The translations under genes were made by a program, and so were the position numbers. Below, piece by piece: positions 23,951 to 35,148 of a stretch of DNA of 64,000 nt. Origin of the DNA: Gibbula magus (Eukaryota; Mollusca; Gastropoda; Trochida; Trochidae); NCBI GenBank assembly GCA_936450465.1, contig OW388296.1, positions 55,852,431-55,916,430 on the forward strand. Reading direction: 5' to 3'. The notes under the pieces are model-generated. The model had not been told where the DNA came from. It did not search any database and saw only the letters and a list, made by a program, of their open reading frames with translations. Position 1 is the stretch's first letter. The number at the start of each line of letters is the position of its first letter.

Positions 23951-25514
23951 CTTTTCAACTTAATTTGTATGACTGTATATGCATGGCCTCATTGTCTTTG
24001 AGGGAAGAACCAATGCGAACCAGACACTATTGAGTCGTGAGTGAATGTTAATGTCGCTGATAATAGATAATGACTGGTCTAATAAACTTTATGTGAGTCA
24101 CTATCACTGGGTGGCAGAAGTTTGTGAGTTGCTCAAAAAATGAAAATGATAAAATATCAAAGTTCCCACAAAGATTGTCATGTCGTTGACAAGTAATAAA
24201 TGATTCCATTCTTTGACACCGACATTAAATACCCATGGAAACGTCGCCTATACAAAAACAGAGAAGCTACATATCTCTGGAAGCAGTTTCATTCTTCATC
24301 AACGTGAATGGCAATTTAGTATCAAAGCGAAATGTTATAATATTTTGTAACAACAACGAACAATAAATATTGCAGACAAATCTGACATTAAAGGGACTGT
24401 AGTACGTTTTGTAATCGAAATAAAATGATCTCACAAAATGGAAAAGAAACGTTCCGAATTTCAAAACACTCCTACTCAACCAATAAGTAGAGTTCTAAAA
24501 CAAATGGTTATGGTTCGGTTATGCAACGTGGATTAATTTTCTATCCTCGAATTAGTAAAAGGTTTTCAAACTTTTATACCGTTTTCTTTGACTACGGATA
24601 ATTAATACAATGCCTTAAAGGTCTTTACTCACATGTATTATAAGCATTAGTAGTATAAAAGCAATTGAAAAATGGATGACACTATAGAACACGAAATGGC
24701 GAAAAACTATTTAAAACCATGCCGCTCCAAAACCTTTCTGAAAATGAGAAATGCCAGACAACCAGACGCATCATTGGTGCGACATCAATTTGTCAGACAG
24801 TATGAGCCTTTAACAAGCCATAAAGTGTGATAACGTGACTGTTTTAAAGTGTCCCAATGGTAAAAAGTCAAGCGACAAAAGACGAAATAATGAACAAGCA
24901 TGCATTATTTCCACAGCTATGTGACTGCAGACAGACACACCGAGGGAAGCAATGGTGTGTATAAGCTGAGCATAATGCGCTGTGACTGAACTTAGTCAGT
25001 GTGGAATAATGCAATCACTGATAACTCTCTGTTTAATTGAGTGTTGACACCTTGTGTTAAGGTCATGGCCTCTCTCGAGATTCTCGTCTTTTGGGTTCAT
25101 GTATTTTCGGTTGGACCAATCAGATTGTTGTGTTGTCAATTGACCGAAGGATATGTTCCTTTGGGACAAGGTTTTGATATCTTCAGCTAACTTTTTTTAG
25201 GAAAGAATCATTACAAATTAGTTCTCGGCTCAAGCCATGGGAAATCTTCATTTCATACCGTGACACACATCTGCATGTATCGATGAATGTATGATATTGA
25301 CGAAAACGCTATTAAGTTGAAATAAAGAATTATTTGAAATTGAATTGAATTTGAAATTTATTTTTAAAATTTGCAATAGACAACAGAATTATTTTTTTTA
25401 AAACAATGTTTTATTTTGAACAAACAGAATATTTCAGCATACATTTCAAAATATATTTATACCTGAAGTATAATAATAAATCAACTTGAATGTGTATTCA
25501 TTAAAACATAAAGA
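23951..25514. other. Unassigned stretch
   Basis: No gene seen. A segment starting about 24385 (ttaaagggactgtagtacg) has the look of the end of a TTAA-type miniature element, but I could not find a matching inverted end. Confidence 0.35.
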
Positions 25515-27330
25515 AAATTCCATGTATTTGTTGAAAATCTACCATCTACCACTACATGCAGGTTATATATCAAGAAATCAAACGCCGAGGCCTCGTTTGT
25601 GGTTTCAATAAAGGCGAGACATAAATCTTTTCAAACAGCTTTTTAAAGAGTAAATTATATATTTTTTAAACGTGAAAGTGATGCTCGCCTCCAATTGTGG
25701 TTTCCGGAGGATGTGGAGACTCTCATTTACATATGATTGTTAGTTATGTCAGGACAATGAAAGGTCACAAATATAAAATACATATGTGCAAAGATCAAAG
25801 TTTAATTTGTTTTCAAAATACAAACTAGACATTTAGGCCTTGCATAATGTTCAGCACGATTTGTCATATACGATCGAATGAATATACGTTTGTTTTGCCC
25901 GTTCATGTTTATGTAAGTTGGTGATGTCAGAACTTGATTTAAGATTTTTTAAAGTACCATAAATAGAGTTAGTACACGAGGGAGTATGCCACACGACTTT
26001 TATTTGTTGATGTATTACACACTCCAAATGCAATGTGTGATAAATTCGTTATTGCTCATGGTTGCAAAGAAAAGGTGTCATGATGAAAATGAAACTGGTC
26101 ATGGTTATAAATTTCAATATAAGTTCTTATGGGCTGTTTGTTTTAAAAAATCTTTTATTTGATGCATTAGATATATTAGTTAGTTATTCAATTAGCCATT
26201 TACTTGGAACACTTTCTTTAACAATTGTAATTACCTCTGTACAAGATTCCCGATAAATTAAATTTGTAGGATTTGATGACACAAAATAATTGTTGAATTA
26301 AACGTTCACCTCAGTATGATTCTTCTAAAGGCAAATGCGCTGGACCAAAAGATGACACGACTTTCAATTATTTCATCAACTCCCTTCAAAATGTTTCCAT
26401 TAATTAAGAGAGCTTACAAAATATTCAGTTCAGAGAAAATACTCACTTTGCAAAGACATGTCCTAAGCTTTAAATCCTATCTGTTCGGGGAATTGACAAT
26501 TGTGTTGACGAGTCTTAAGGGATTTCATTGAAGTGAGATCGAGTGGTAACACCATTGTTTGTTAGATCAAACGACTTTTAAAATAACTTGTCTTTTGAAC
26601 TTCGCGCAAAAGAGACCTTGATAAAGTAAATCATCTAAATGATTTAATATATTTATCCTTTAGTGAGGCTGCAGAGGAGATGAACAAAGAAAAATTGTAT
26701 TGTGAAAGTGACCTATAAATAATTACAAATAATTTATGAACTATAATCAACGAATTACTGCCAAATTTAGTTTTTCTATCACTGTTCACTGTTATTCATT
26801 CATTTTGAAAACATACGAGTATATATATAATTAACGGCAAGAAATTTATAAAACATGAATATTTATACTTTTTTAGTTTTAGAAGTTATCATTTCAAGAA
26901 CACCTTTTGAAATTTATTCATTTATTCGAAAATCATTTTTTCATATGCAGGTAAAATATGTTCTCAAAAATAACCTCAGTGTGAAAAATATTAGCATCAC
27001 GTGATCAAGGCAGACAACTCGTGTTATCTCTTCACATGCAACACTGAACTGATAATATCCAATCATTATATCCTGCTTTGGTGATGTCTTATTCACCATT
27101 AGGCAATTAAATGGTACCGTAACTATACAGCAACGGCCTTAGTTTTAGATTGATGATTTGGCTTGCCAATAGTTGTTTGAAGTATCTTTAGATGAGCTGA
27201 GATGCCAAGAGACATGGAAGCAGTAATAAAGGTTGTGGTGATCATTCTAAAAATGCCAGTTATTTGTCCTTTTTAAAATTTTTTTTATCCTTATTTTATC
27301 TTGTAAGAGATAAGAGATCAGAACCGATTA

Positions 27331-27448
27331 CCGTATTTCCTCTAATACAACCCGGGCCTCTAATACAACCCGGGTCTCTAATAGAACCCGGGGGGTGAGG
27401 GGGTGCTGAATTAAATAGAACCCCGGGGTTGTATTAGAGGAAATACGG
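27331..27448. mobile_element. 118-bp TA-flanked MITE
   Basis: Terminal inverted repeats of 23 bp (start CCGTATTTCCTCTAATACAA) sit between TA dinucleotides at 27329-27330 and 27449-27450. The matching place in block C (about 49250) lacks it. Inside, the motif ctctaata-aacccggg is repeated three times from the left end. Similar CCGTATTTCC ends are, as I recall, common in marine invertebrate MITEs. It has no coding capacity. Confidence 0.9.
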
Positions 27449-27502
27449 TATATATTCATTTATAGCTGTACATGTACATATGAAACAGTTGCAGCATATG
27501 TA

Positions 27503-27919
27503 TATAGAGAATCTCACCCAAGTATATTCTGATATCAAATATATCAACACGAGTTGATAAAAGTTAGAACTATCCGAGGCTTGCCGAAGATATTTCACTT
27601 TTATCAACGAGTGTTGATATATTTGATATCAGAAGACACGAGGGTGAGATTCTATTTATCATCCAAAATCATTCCTACTACGTTTAAGTGAAAATAGTGT
27701 ACATCTCTGAGTACATTTCTGCTATTTGACTTCCAGTGCGATGCGGTCATGTCATTGTGACGTCATCATGTTTATCACGTCATAGCATTGTGATGTCATT
27801 ACTCGATGACGCAAAAGCATTTTGCAAAATCTTCTGCCAAAAAGATATCTTCTTAGATATATCGCTTGATCTCCCACAAGCGATATCTCCTGTGGAACAC
27901 GGTTTTGGGTGATAAATAA
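27503..27919. mobile_element. Foldback element, block-A-specific insertion
   Basis: About 417 bp is absent from block C, where gcatat joins cattgtagatac near 49320. The left part is a strong palindrome of about 55-bp arms (27508-27563 with 27597-27653, sharing gatatcaaatatatcaacac). The outer ends carry an inverted motif TCACCCAA (27513-27520; reverse near 27902-27912). The right half contains several TGACGTCA-like motifs (27756-27785). No transposase. Edges are approximate. Confidence 0.75.
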
Positions 27920-28221
27920 TCGTAGATACATATCAAACATTACTTGTCTACATCGCCTCAGTATTATCGGCAGAGAAGAAAGTCAAAGATATGAAATATT
28001 CAAAATATGCCACTACTGCTACCGTAATACTTGGTACACTTTCTTCTGTTATGGAACTACGTGATGTATGGAAAATTCCTCTGATGTTTCTTTTACCAAA
28101 GTAAGTCAAAACTTTCCCATTAGTCTATACTTGATAGGAAATAATGGATCACACTTCATAAGGTCAGATTTAGGCTTTATATGTATGTCTGTTTCTTTTT
28201 TTGTCGGACTACGCTTAAAAC

Positions 28222-28311
28222 TGACGTCAATGTCGGAGACATTAGCTGCTGCAGGCAATAAGAAGTAATCTGAAAACATCCTATTATCTTCGGTTTAGCC
28301 TATTGACGTCA
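28222..28311. promoter_or_regulatory. Paired CRE-like TGACGTCA sites, block A
   Basis: Perfect palindromes TGACGTCA at 28222-28229 and 28304-28311, 74 bp apart. The spacer (gtcggagacattagctgctg... cttcggttta) is well matched in blocks B and C. TGACGTCA is the consensus CREB/ATF site, but no promoter or transcript is visible nearby, so a regulatory role is a guess. Confidence 0.3.
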
Positions 28312-29964
28312 CATATATGAGACCAGTTTCGTATTCATTTCCTAAAAAGATTGATTGCCAGATTCTCTGCAATGTGTCTAACAAATAGTTGAACAGATAC
28401 TGCTAAAACGTCTTAATCAGTGTTTATTTCACGAATTAAACGTTTTTTGGACTGTGTATTGATTACTGTTATGCCAGTCAAGGACTCTTGGACTATCTGG
28501 TCTCTGGTCAAGACCTGGACAATATTTCGATCTAATCAGTCTGTCTCTACAAATATTGAGTCTTAATTGCCTTAACTTCTTCCCTTGTGATGAGACCAGT
28601 GTGGTCAATATGGTTGTGATGTTTAAATGAGATACTTACTGACATACTTTCGTACCTTCATGTAGAATCTACATTAACTATGCTTAAACTACACGGACTC
28701 AATTCTTTCAGTAATGCACAATTGAACACCCAACAAGGTTTTAACTGAAGACCATGTAGTATTTTACTACTGATTGTAGTAACGACTGTGTGCATACATC
28801 GTTGCGTCGTCTAACTTTGTCAAATGACAAACTTGTAGCTCAGGTTTAAAGTTGAGATTATGCGATCCTAAAATTCAACATGTCCAAAATGTAATGGGAA
28901 TTTATGTCCAATATTACGTTCTACACTGGAGTCATTTGATTATGAATAATTTAAGTATGCGTAACTTGATAAGCATTTTTTCCCCGATTTGTTCATGTTA
29001 TGATACTCTTAGTTCTTATTTGATGGTTATTCGGAATGGTATCCATTTGATTGACAGTGTGCTCGATGTTATTTTGAAATACTGTTATAAAATCGTAATG
29101 GATCATTACAATATTCCATTTGCTTGACACTGATTGAGTTGATTTTATTATGTTATCGTGTAATGAATATGGTTCTTTGATGACACAAGTGTATCCATAT
29201 TCATGTTTTCCTCTCACTTGTCATATCACATGTGACTCTTGTTTTTGTCAAAATGGTCTTTTGCGTTTCATTAATATTGCATGGTCTCACACATGTGGTA
29301 TTACAAAACTTCAAGTTAAGTAACCTCCATTCTATGCTACAGACTTATCAATGATCATGCACTTGCACCGATGTAATCACTGAACTTTACTACCAGATAA
29401 TAATAAGTCCCTAACATTTATCATCGATTTCTCTAATTCTGCTAAACCTACTTGTGTTTCAGAGCAAATTCAGAGTTCAATTTGAAGACATGATGACACT
29501 GTTGTGATGGCGTCTATTCTTCCTCTGGAGTTGTTTAACAATTAGTGGTAGAAGACAAGAAGTATATGTCACATGTGATCAACATGCATGCTCCATACAG
29601 ATTCACACGAAACCTTAAGTTTGTGTCCGACAAGTGATTTAATTACACTTTTTAAAAGTTTATTCATATCTATCTGTAGATTATTATTAGATAAGATAGA
29701 TATTAGATAATTATTATTTCCTTTTTATTGATATTCATATCTTCCATCATTTGAACATCCACACGCATGTTATATTGTGATATCAAAAATTAATTTTACT
29801 GCGTCTAAAGAAATTCCGTGAAGTGAGTTCAATGAAATTGTCCAAAAATAACTGTTTTATTGAAATTGAAGTCCAATGTAATGTATTAGATGTGATAACA
29901 ATAATTAGAATTGAAAAATAGAAGAAGAATTGAATTTGCATTCATTTGTGGACGGCCAGTGATC

Positions 29965-30300
29965 TATATCCATCAACAGTTACTAACGGGTATCTGACTC
30001 ATCTGTGTGGTCACTCAACTGACCAGAATGATGCATGTTCAGTGTCCACTTAATCCTAGCTAGTTCTGTACATCACTTGGGCGTGTGTTTCTCTTGGTAT
30101 TCTGTAATCTTCAGAGTATGCCAATGATTTCATTACAACGTTGATCTGATCCAATAAGATGGTATAGTGTTTCATTAAATACATGTCTATTGTAATGGAC
30201 ATTTGGACTGTTGTGTACACATTATGTGTCTTTGAAGGATTGGGTGTCTTTATGAGCCATTTAAATAAACGGGAATTGAGTTAGTTTTTGCCTACTTGCA
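29965..30300 (+). repeat. Recurrent module M1, first copy in block A
   Basis: About 330 bp with anchors atgcatgttcagtgtcc, caatgatttcattacaacgtt, gatccaataaga and gttgtgtacag. Related copies lie at 32395-32745 (A), 40820-41175 (B), 53490-53830 (C) and, reversed, 13440-13755. It is non-coding: stop codons interrupt every frame and indels are not multiples of three. B lost the second copy and C lost the first. Confidence 0.75.
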
Positions 30301-32394
30301 ACTTCATATAATGAACGTTTAGCACGTTAGATACCACCCAGTCACTCGTCTCATCAGTATGGTAATATACGTGTAGAGTTTGATATTCTCTATTTCTCAG
30401 ATTACCTGTTACCAATGCAAATGCACCGATTAATTTACATTGTATCTCACTAAACTTTAATTTTCAGAAAAAAACCCTTCTTCATCGAATTCTCTAGTTC
30501 TTTTTAAAACTATTTATGTTTCAGAGCAGTTACAGAGTTCACGTTCATGACATGATGGGATGGAATGGCATGGCGTCTATTCTTGCTTTGGAGTTGTTAA
30601 TCAGTTAGTGGTGGAAGACAGCAAACTAATATATGTCACATGTGAACCATGCTTCATAAATCCACACGGAACCAGTGTACCTTATACATAATTCAATAAA
30701 CGTATTTTAATTATAAAATCGAATTCTATCTATCTGTAGATTTATTAATTTTCTTCCTCTTATTGATATTGTTCTCTTCCATCATTGATGCCTCCACAGG
30801 TCATATATTGTCAATGATACCTTCAAAGATGGCGTCATGTCGCGATTGGATCACTGGAAGCTAGTAATCCTAAGATTACTTTCTTTACGATGTACAGATT
30901 GTAATTATTCAAAGAAAGAATCATAGAGATGAAGCTATCTATATGTAGCAGTAGTTGTATGTAGAAATGAATCAGCACGTTTAATGTCTTTCATTTGGAA
31001 TAATTAACTAGTATGTTCATACTCATATCAGAGTCATGCTATCGGATTCAAGTTTCTCTCTACAGAAACCATGTAATCATAATTCGTCATCTGTACAGTT
31101 TATCTTGTTTGACAAATTAGACTTTTATGTTCTCTATCATTGCAGCATAATAGTGTAAATATCGTTGTTAAAGTTATCACCAGAGTAACCTATAAACTGA
31201 ACCAACAAAAGAGACACATATTTCCAAAAATAAAAGTTAAAGAACATAAAATAATATAAAACTATGAGCTGTGTTTTTTTCCATTTTAAAGTGAGAAGTG
31301 AGGCAAGATAGTATTTCGTACTCTTTTTCAATTTTTTTTTGGTACAATTTTTCACCTATTTTTTTATAGCCTTTCGAATTCATTATTCATATGTTCACGA
31401 TGTGACATGAGATAGTGTTATACTCTTGTTCACATCAGAGGTCAGGGTACATTGAATGGATCAAAAGGTGAGAAGGAGATTACATCTAAGGTCAATTGCA
31501 AGATCGAGACATGTTGAACCTTATGGTCTTTGGGTCTGGATTGGACAGTCTTACCAAGTAATCAGTCTGTCTTGACAAACACAGAGCTTAATGACTCGTT
31601 TCTGTCCTCCTGATCTGTCTATGCTCATTGATTGTTTATCCACATAATTAGTTCTGGACAGTGTATTGAACTTAATTTGGAGCATCAAAAATGAAACTTA
31701 TATTGATTAATTGATTTTAATCGGAATTTACCTTCACAAATATGAAAACACGACTGATCAATAGGCCTGTAAGTCAACCTCGCCACTTCTAACCACCACT
31801 AATATTTCATTGATTATTTTTTTCAAGGCACTGATTAAGTTCTAGTTAACTTACTTACCAAGTAATCAGTCTGCCTTGACAAACAAAGAGCTTGGTGAAT
31901 CGTCTCTGTCCTGTCTATGTCAAGTCCATCAATTGGATATCAAGATAACTAGTTCCAAAAGGTGCATTGAACTTAATTTGGAGAATCAAGAAGGAAAATT
32001 ATATTGATTAATTCGATTTTAATCAGTATTCACCTTCAAGGATATCAATAACATATTTTGTTGAAAAAGGTTTTTATCTCATGGTTCCCTTCATCATAGT
32101 ATGGAGATGGGGATTATGTTTAGTTATTATATATCAACACATGATTATACTGAGCCTGTGGAACATGTAATTGTCTGCAGGAAAAATCCATCAAAATATC
32201 AATTAAAACTCTTTATCAAAATTGAATAAAATAAAATATTCATGAAAAGGGATATTTAGTATATATGGTGTAGAAGCAGAAGTAGTTGTATGCGTTTCTA
32301 TAAGTCATGATGATCCAGCACAAGTAACTTAGGAGAAATAACGTAAATGATACGACTTTATTCATGCTTTTCTGATGACAATATGGACGTCCTT

Positions 32395-32745
32395 GGTCAA
32401 GCAAATGATCTACCTCATTCAAGTGACCAGTGTGACTGCATGTTCAGTGTCAAGTTGGTCCTGTTTAAGGACAACACTTAGTGTTTGATTCCACTTTGCA
32501 TACCAAAATCCTTAGATATGCACAAAACGATGTCAATAATTTGATTATAACGTTGATGTGATCCAATAAGAGGATCTAGCGTTTCATTAACTGACTATGG
32601 CTATGGACACTCTGGCAATTGTGTACAGTTAGTGTGACTTTGATGGATTGGCTTCTTTTTGTATGACAGTTTAATGAACGAGTTTTGGGTTAGTCTTTGC
32701 TCACTTGTCGCTTGCCTCGCTTCGTATAATGCATCACTGCACAAC
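32395..32745 (+). repeat. Recurrent module M1, second copy in block A
   Basis: Second occurrence of the module described at 29965, with tgatccaataagaggatcta followed by gtttcattaactgactatgg. It is closest to the C copy (53490-53830) and the inverted copy near 13450-13755, which share cattaactg.ctatgg and gggttagtctttgctcac. Confidence 0.75.
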
Positions 32746-33606
32746 ATGACATGGCATAAATTATCAATGCGATAAAACATCAACCAAGTAACATATCATT
32801 GAAATTATTATAATACTAATCAGACAGTTTTAAGGTATGTATAATTTCAGCATCAAGTGGTTCAACAAGTAGTCGTATTCGAGGCGCATTTTCAAAAGAT
32901 CGAAGGTACGAAGACACAGAAAATTATATAAAAATATATTACAATGGCTCTTCTCTCCTTCCTCTAAACTTTTGATGAACACATAACGCACTTTCTTTTC
33001 AAGTTTCAGAAGTTTCAAAATAGAATGTTATTGTTGATTAAAAATCAATTAGAAATGTTTGCTTTCTTATCTTTGTGCCTTGAGGTTGTTTTCAATCTGG
33101 CGATCAATTCACTGGTGAGGTGGACTCGGATGATTCGGTCAGATCAAGAGGTTGAGTATATGTGTTAATATCGCTATGTATTGCAGGAAAACGTCTTGGA
33201 CTAGCGAACTATTGGTTCTTCTACACTGAACTTAAATGTTGTATCACATGAAAATTGCTCTACTGGAGACAAACTTGTCGAGCCTTTGGTAGCATTTGAC
33301 TCACATTCGAAAAATCATAGAGAAAAATCAACAACTTTGCAATACAAATTTGGAATTATTTTTACCCAAAGTACGTGTTAATTATTCAGGAAGATTGTTC
33401 TTATTCATATGCTTCTGATTTGTAGTTTCTCTCTCTCATCAACTAGTGTTAAAAAATGTGTTGAAATCGAAAAACATGTTTTAAGTCTTTAATTCCATAA
33501 TGGACACTAGATAAACGTTATTTTAAGGACAAATTACTATTCTGTTCTATCTGTCCACGATAGAGCAATATATCGGGTGCTTTGCTCCCATGAGATACGT
33601 ACATGT

Positions 33607-33780
33607 AATACAATATCCCCTACTGACATCAAAGACTGATGCTATACCAATAAAGGCGAACAAGAACTGCAATTAACTTCAAAGAAGGTCTTCATTACGT
33701 CCGAGTCTGAGTCTATCCAAAAGCTGGAGATTCCATGTCAGTAGGATACATTCATTGTAGGTGAAATACTGTTCATCGAT
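33607..33780 (+). other. Conserved non-coding module M2, block A
   Basis: The best-preserved short stretch of the triplicated block. A 37-bp core (from ccaataaaggcgaacaagaa onward) is identical in A, B (43400-43580) and C (54715-54880), and recognisable in the inverted copy (12462-12635). Flanking segments (tgacatcaaagactgatg; ttccatgtcagt.agatacattca) are also kept. No open frame is conserved and no strong hairpin is seen. Function unknown; it could be regulatory or simply slow to diverge. Confidence 0.6.
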
Positions 33781-34661
33781 AACCCCTTCAACATTTAAGG
33801 ATGTTACTGCTGTGCTTCAGGCTGTAGTCTGTGAGGTCTTTCTTCATAGAAAGGACATTGAACAGAATACATAATTTCCTTTTTTGAACGTCCAATATGT
33901 CTTAATTTGATCCTTTGATAGATCAGCATTCATCAAACGTGAATTTAGTAGGCATAAATGAACTTGTGTATAGATGGGTATTAAGACATTCTGCACTGCT
34001 TAAATGTACATATATATCTCAAGATAATTGATAAGAAATTGAAATAGCGTTTCCAAAGATAAAAGTGTATTTTAGGGAAAATCACAGTACGGTGTTAAAA
34101 TAGAAATTCTCATTTAAGGACATTGTATCGTTTTTGTTTAGGTCAAATGGAAACATATGGAACCAACGATAGTGAACATTGTATTACAGACTATATATCC
34201 CTGCAACTGGAGCTTCGTTTGGCCATTGATCAACAGTTATGTGAACAGAAACAATTCCTGAACTAAACTAAGGTTCGAAGAGAAAGAAAAGCAATAATAA
34301 TCACATGAAACTATAACCCAGTGAGGAATTAGACATTACACAATACACAGTCTCAAATGCCAAAACAAATATTATTCTGCCTATGTTAGTGACTATAGGT
34401 CATGACGGAAGGATAGAAGCTAAGCACCACTATATATAATTACAAGCAATTTGATATTGCATTGCTAAATACTTTCACAAGAATATTAATATATTAATGC
34501 AAAGATCTTATTTAATTTCATGAATATGTAGCTCGTATTTGTTACCTTTATGATTTATGGAAGTAATTTATATGGTTTAAATTTTTCATGGTGATAATAT
34601 TGGGTTTCATTGGCAGTTTATCATGTTGTCGTTTTTATCACGATGAAAAGATGTGTGTTAA

Positions 34662-35148
34662 AGGTACATCCATTGTGTTGTTTGTCACATATGCTAAACG
34701 TTATAAATTGTGTTATTTTACCGAGAAGTGCTGACTTTTGCCGAAAATTGCTATTTTGACCTTAGTCGGCTCAGTATATCGACGATATAAAGGTTAAAGT
34801 ATCGTTTTCTGAACGAAAACCGGACAATGCACTGCGTGCGGCGCGCGTCAATTAGTCAAACGTACTTTTGGAAAGTTATTAACAACATACTAAAAGATAA
34901 TATTAACTTGATAATGTTTAATAGGTAATATAACTACTGTGTATGTAAATGAAACGTGTAGTTTCGGTTTCTGCACAAGTATAATGATGTTGCTCGATTT
35001 AAATTGGAAACTAGTAAGTATTATATATTTGGCGATTGGGGATGAATATGCAAGTTGAGTGAATTTCATTGAACTGATATCAGCACATTCTGTATGTTGG
35101 CATGTATTAAAGGCAAAATAATTGTTTTGAAACACAATGGATGCACCT
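34662..35148. mobile_element. piggyBac-type (TTAA-flanked) MITE, block-A-specific
   Basis: A 487-bp insertion bounded by TTAA at 34658-34661 and 35149-35152. Block B keeps the empty site with a single TTAA (tgtgttaagcatgcattg near 44645), and block C also lacks the element. Terminal inverted repeats of 18 bp (AGGTACATCCATTGTGTT; one mismatch) occupy 34662-34679 and 35131-35148. TTAA target duplication is the hallmark of piggyBac transposition. No transposase is present. An older relative lies at 22583-22882. Confidence 0.95.

Noticed and set aside
28852..29127. 91-codon plus-strand frame in block A
   Set aside because: The matching stretches of blocks B (about 39830-40080) and C (about 50990-51230) carry frame-breaking indels, so it is not a conserved gene.
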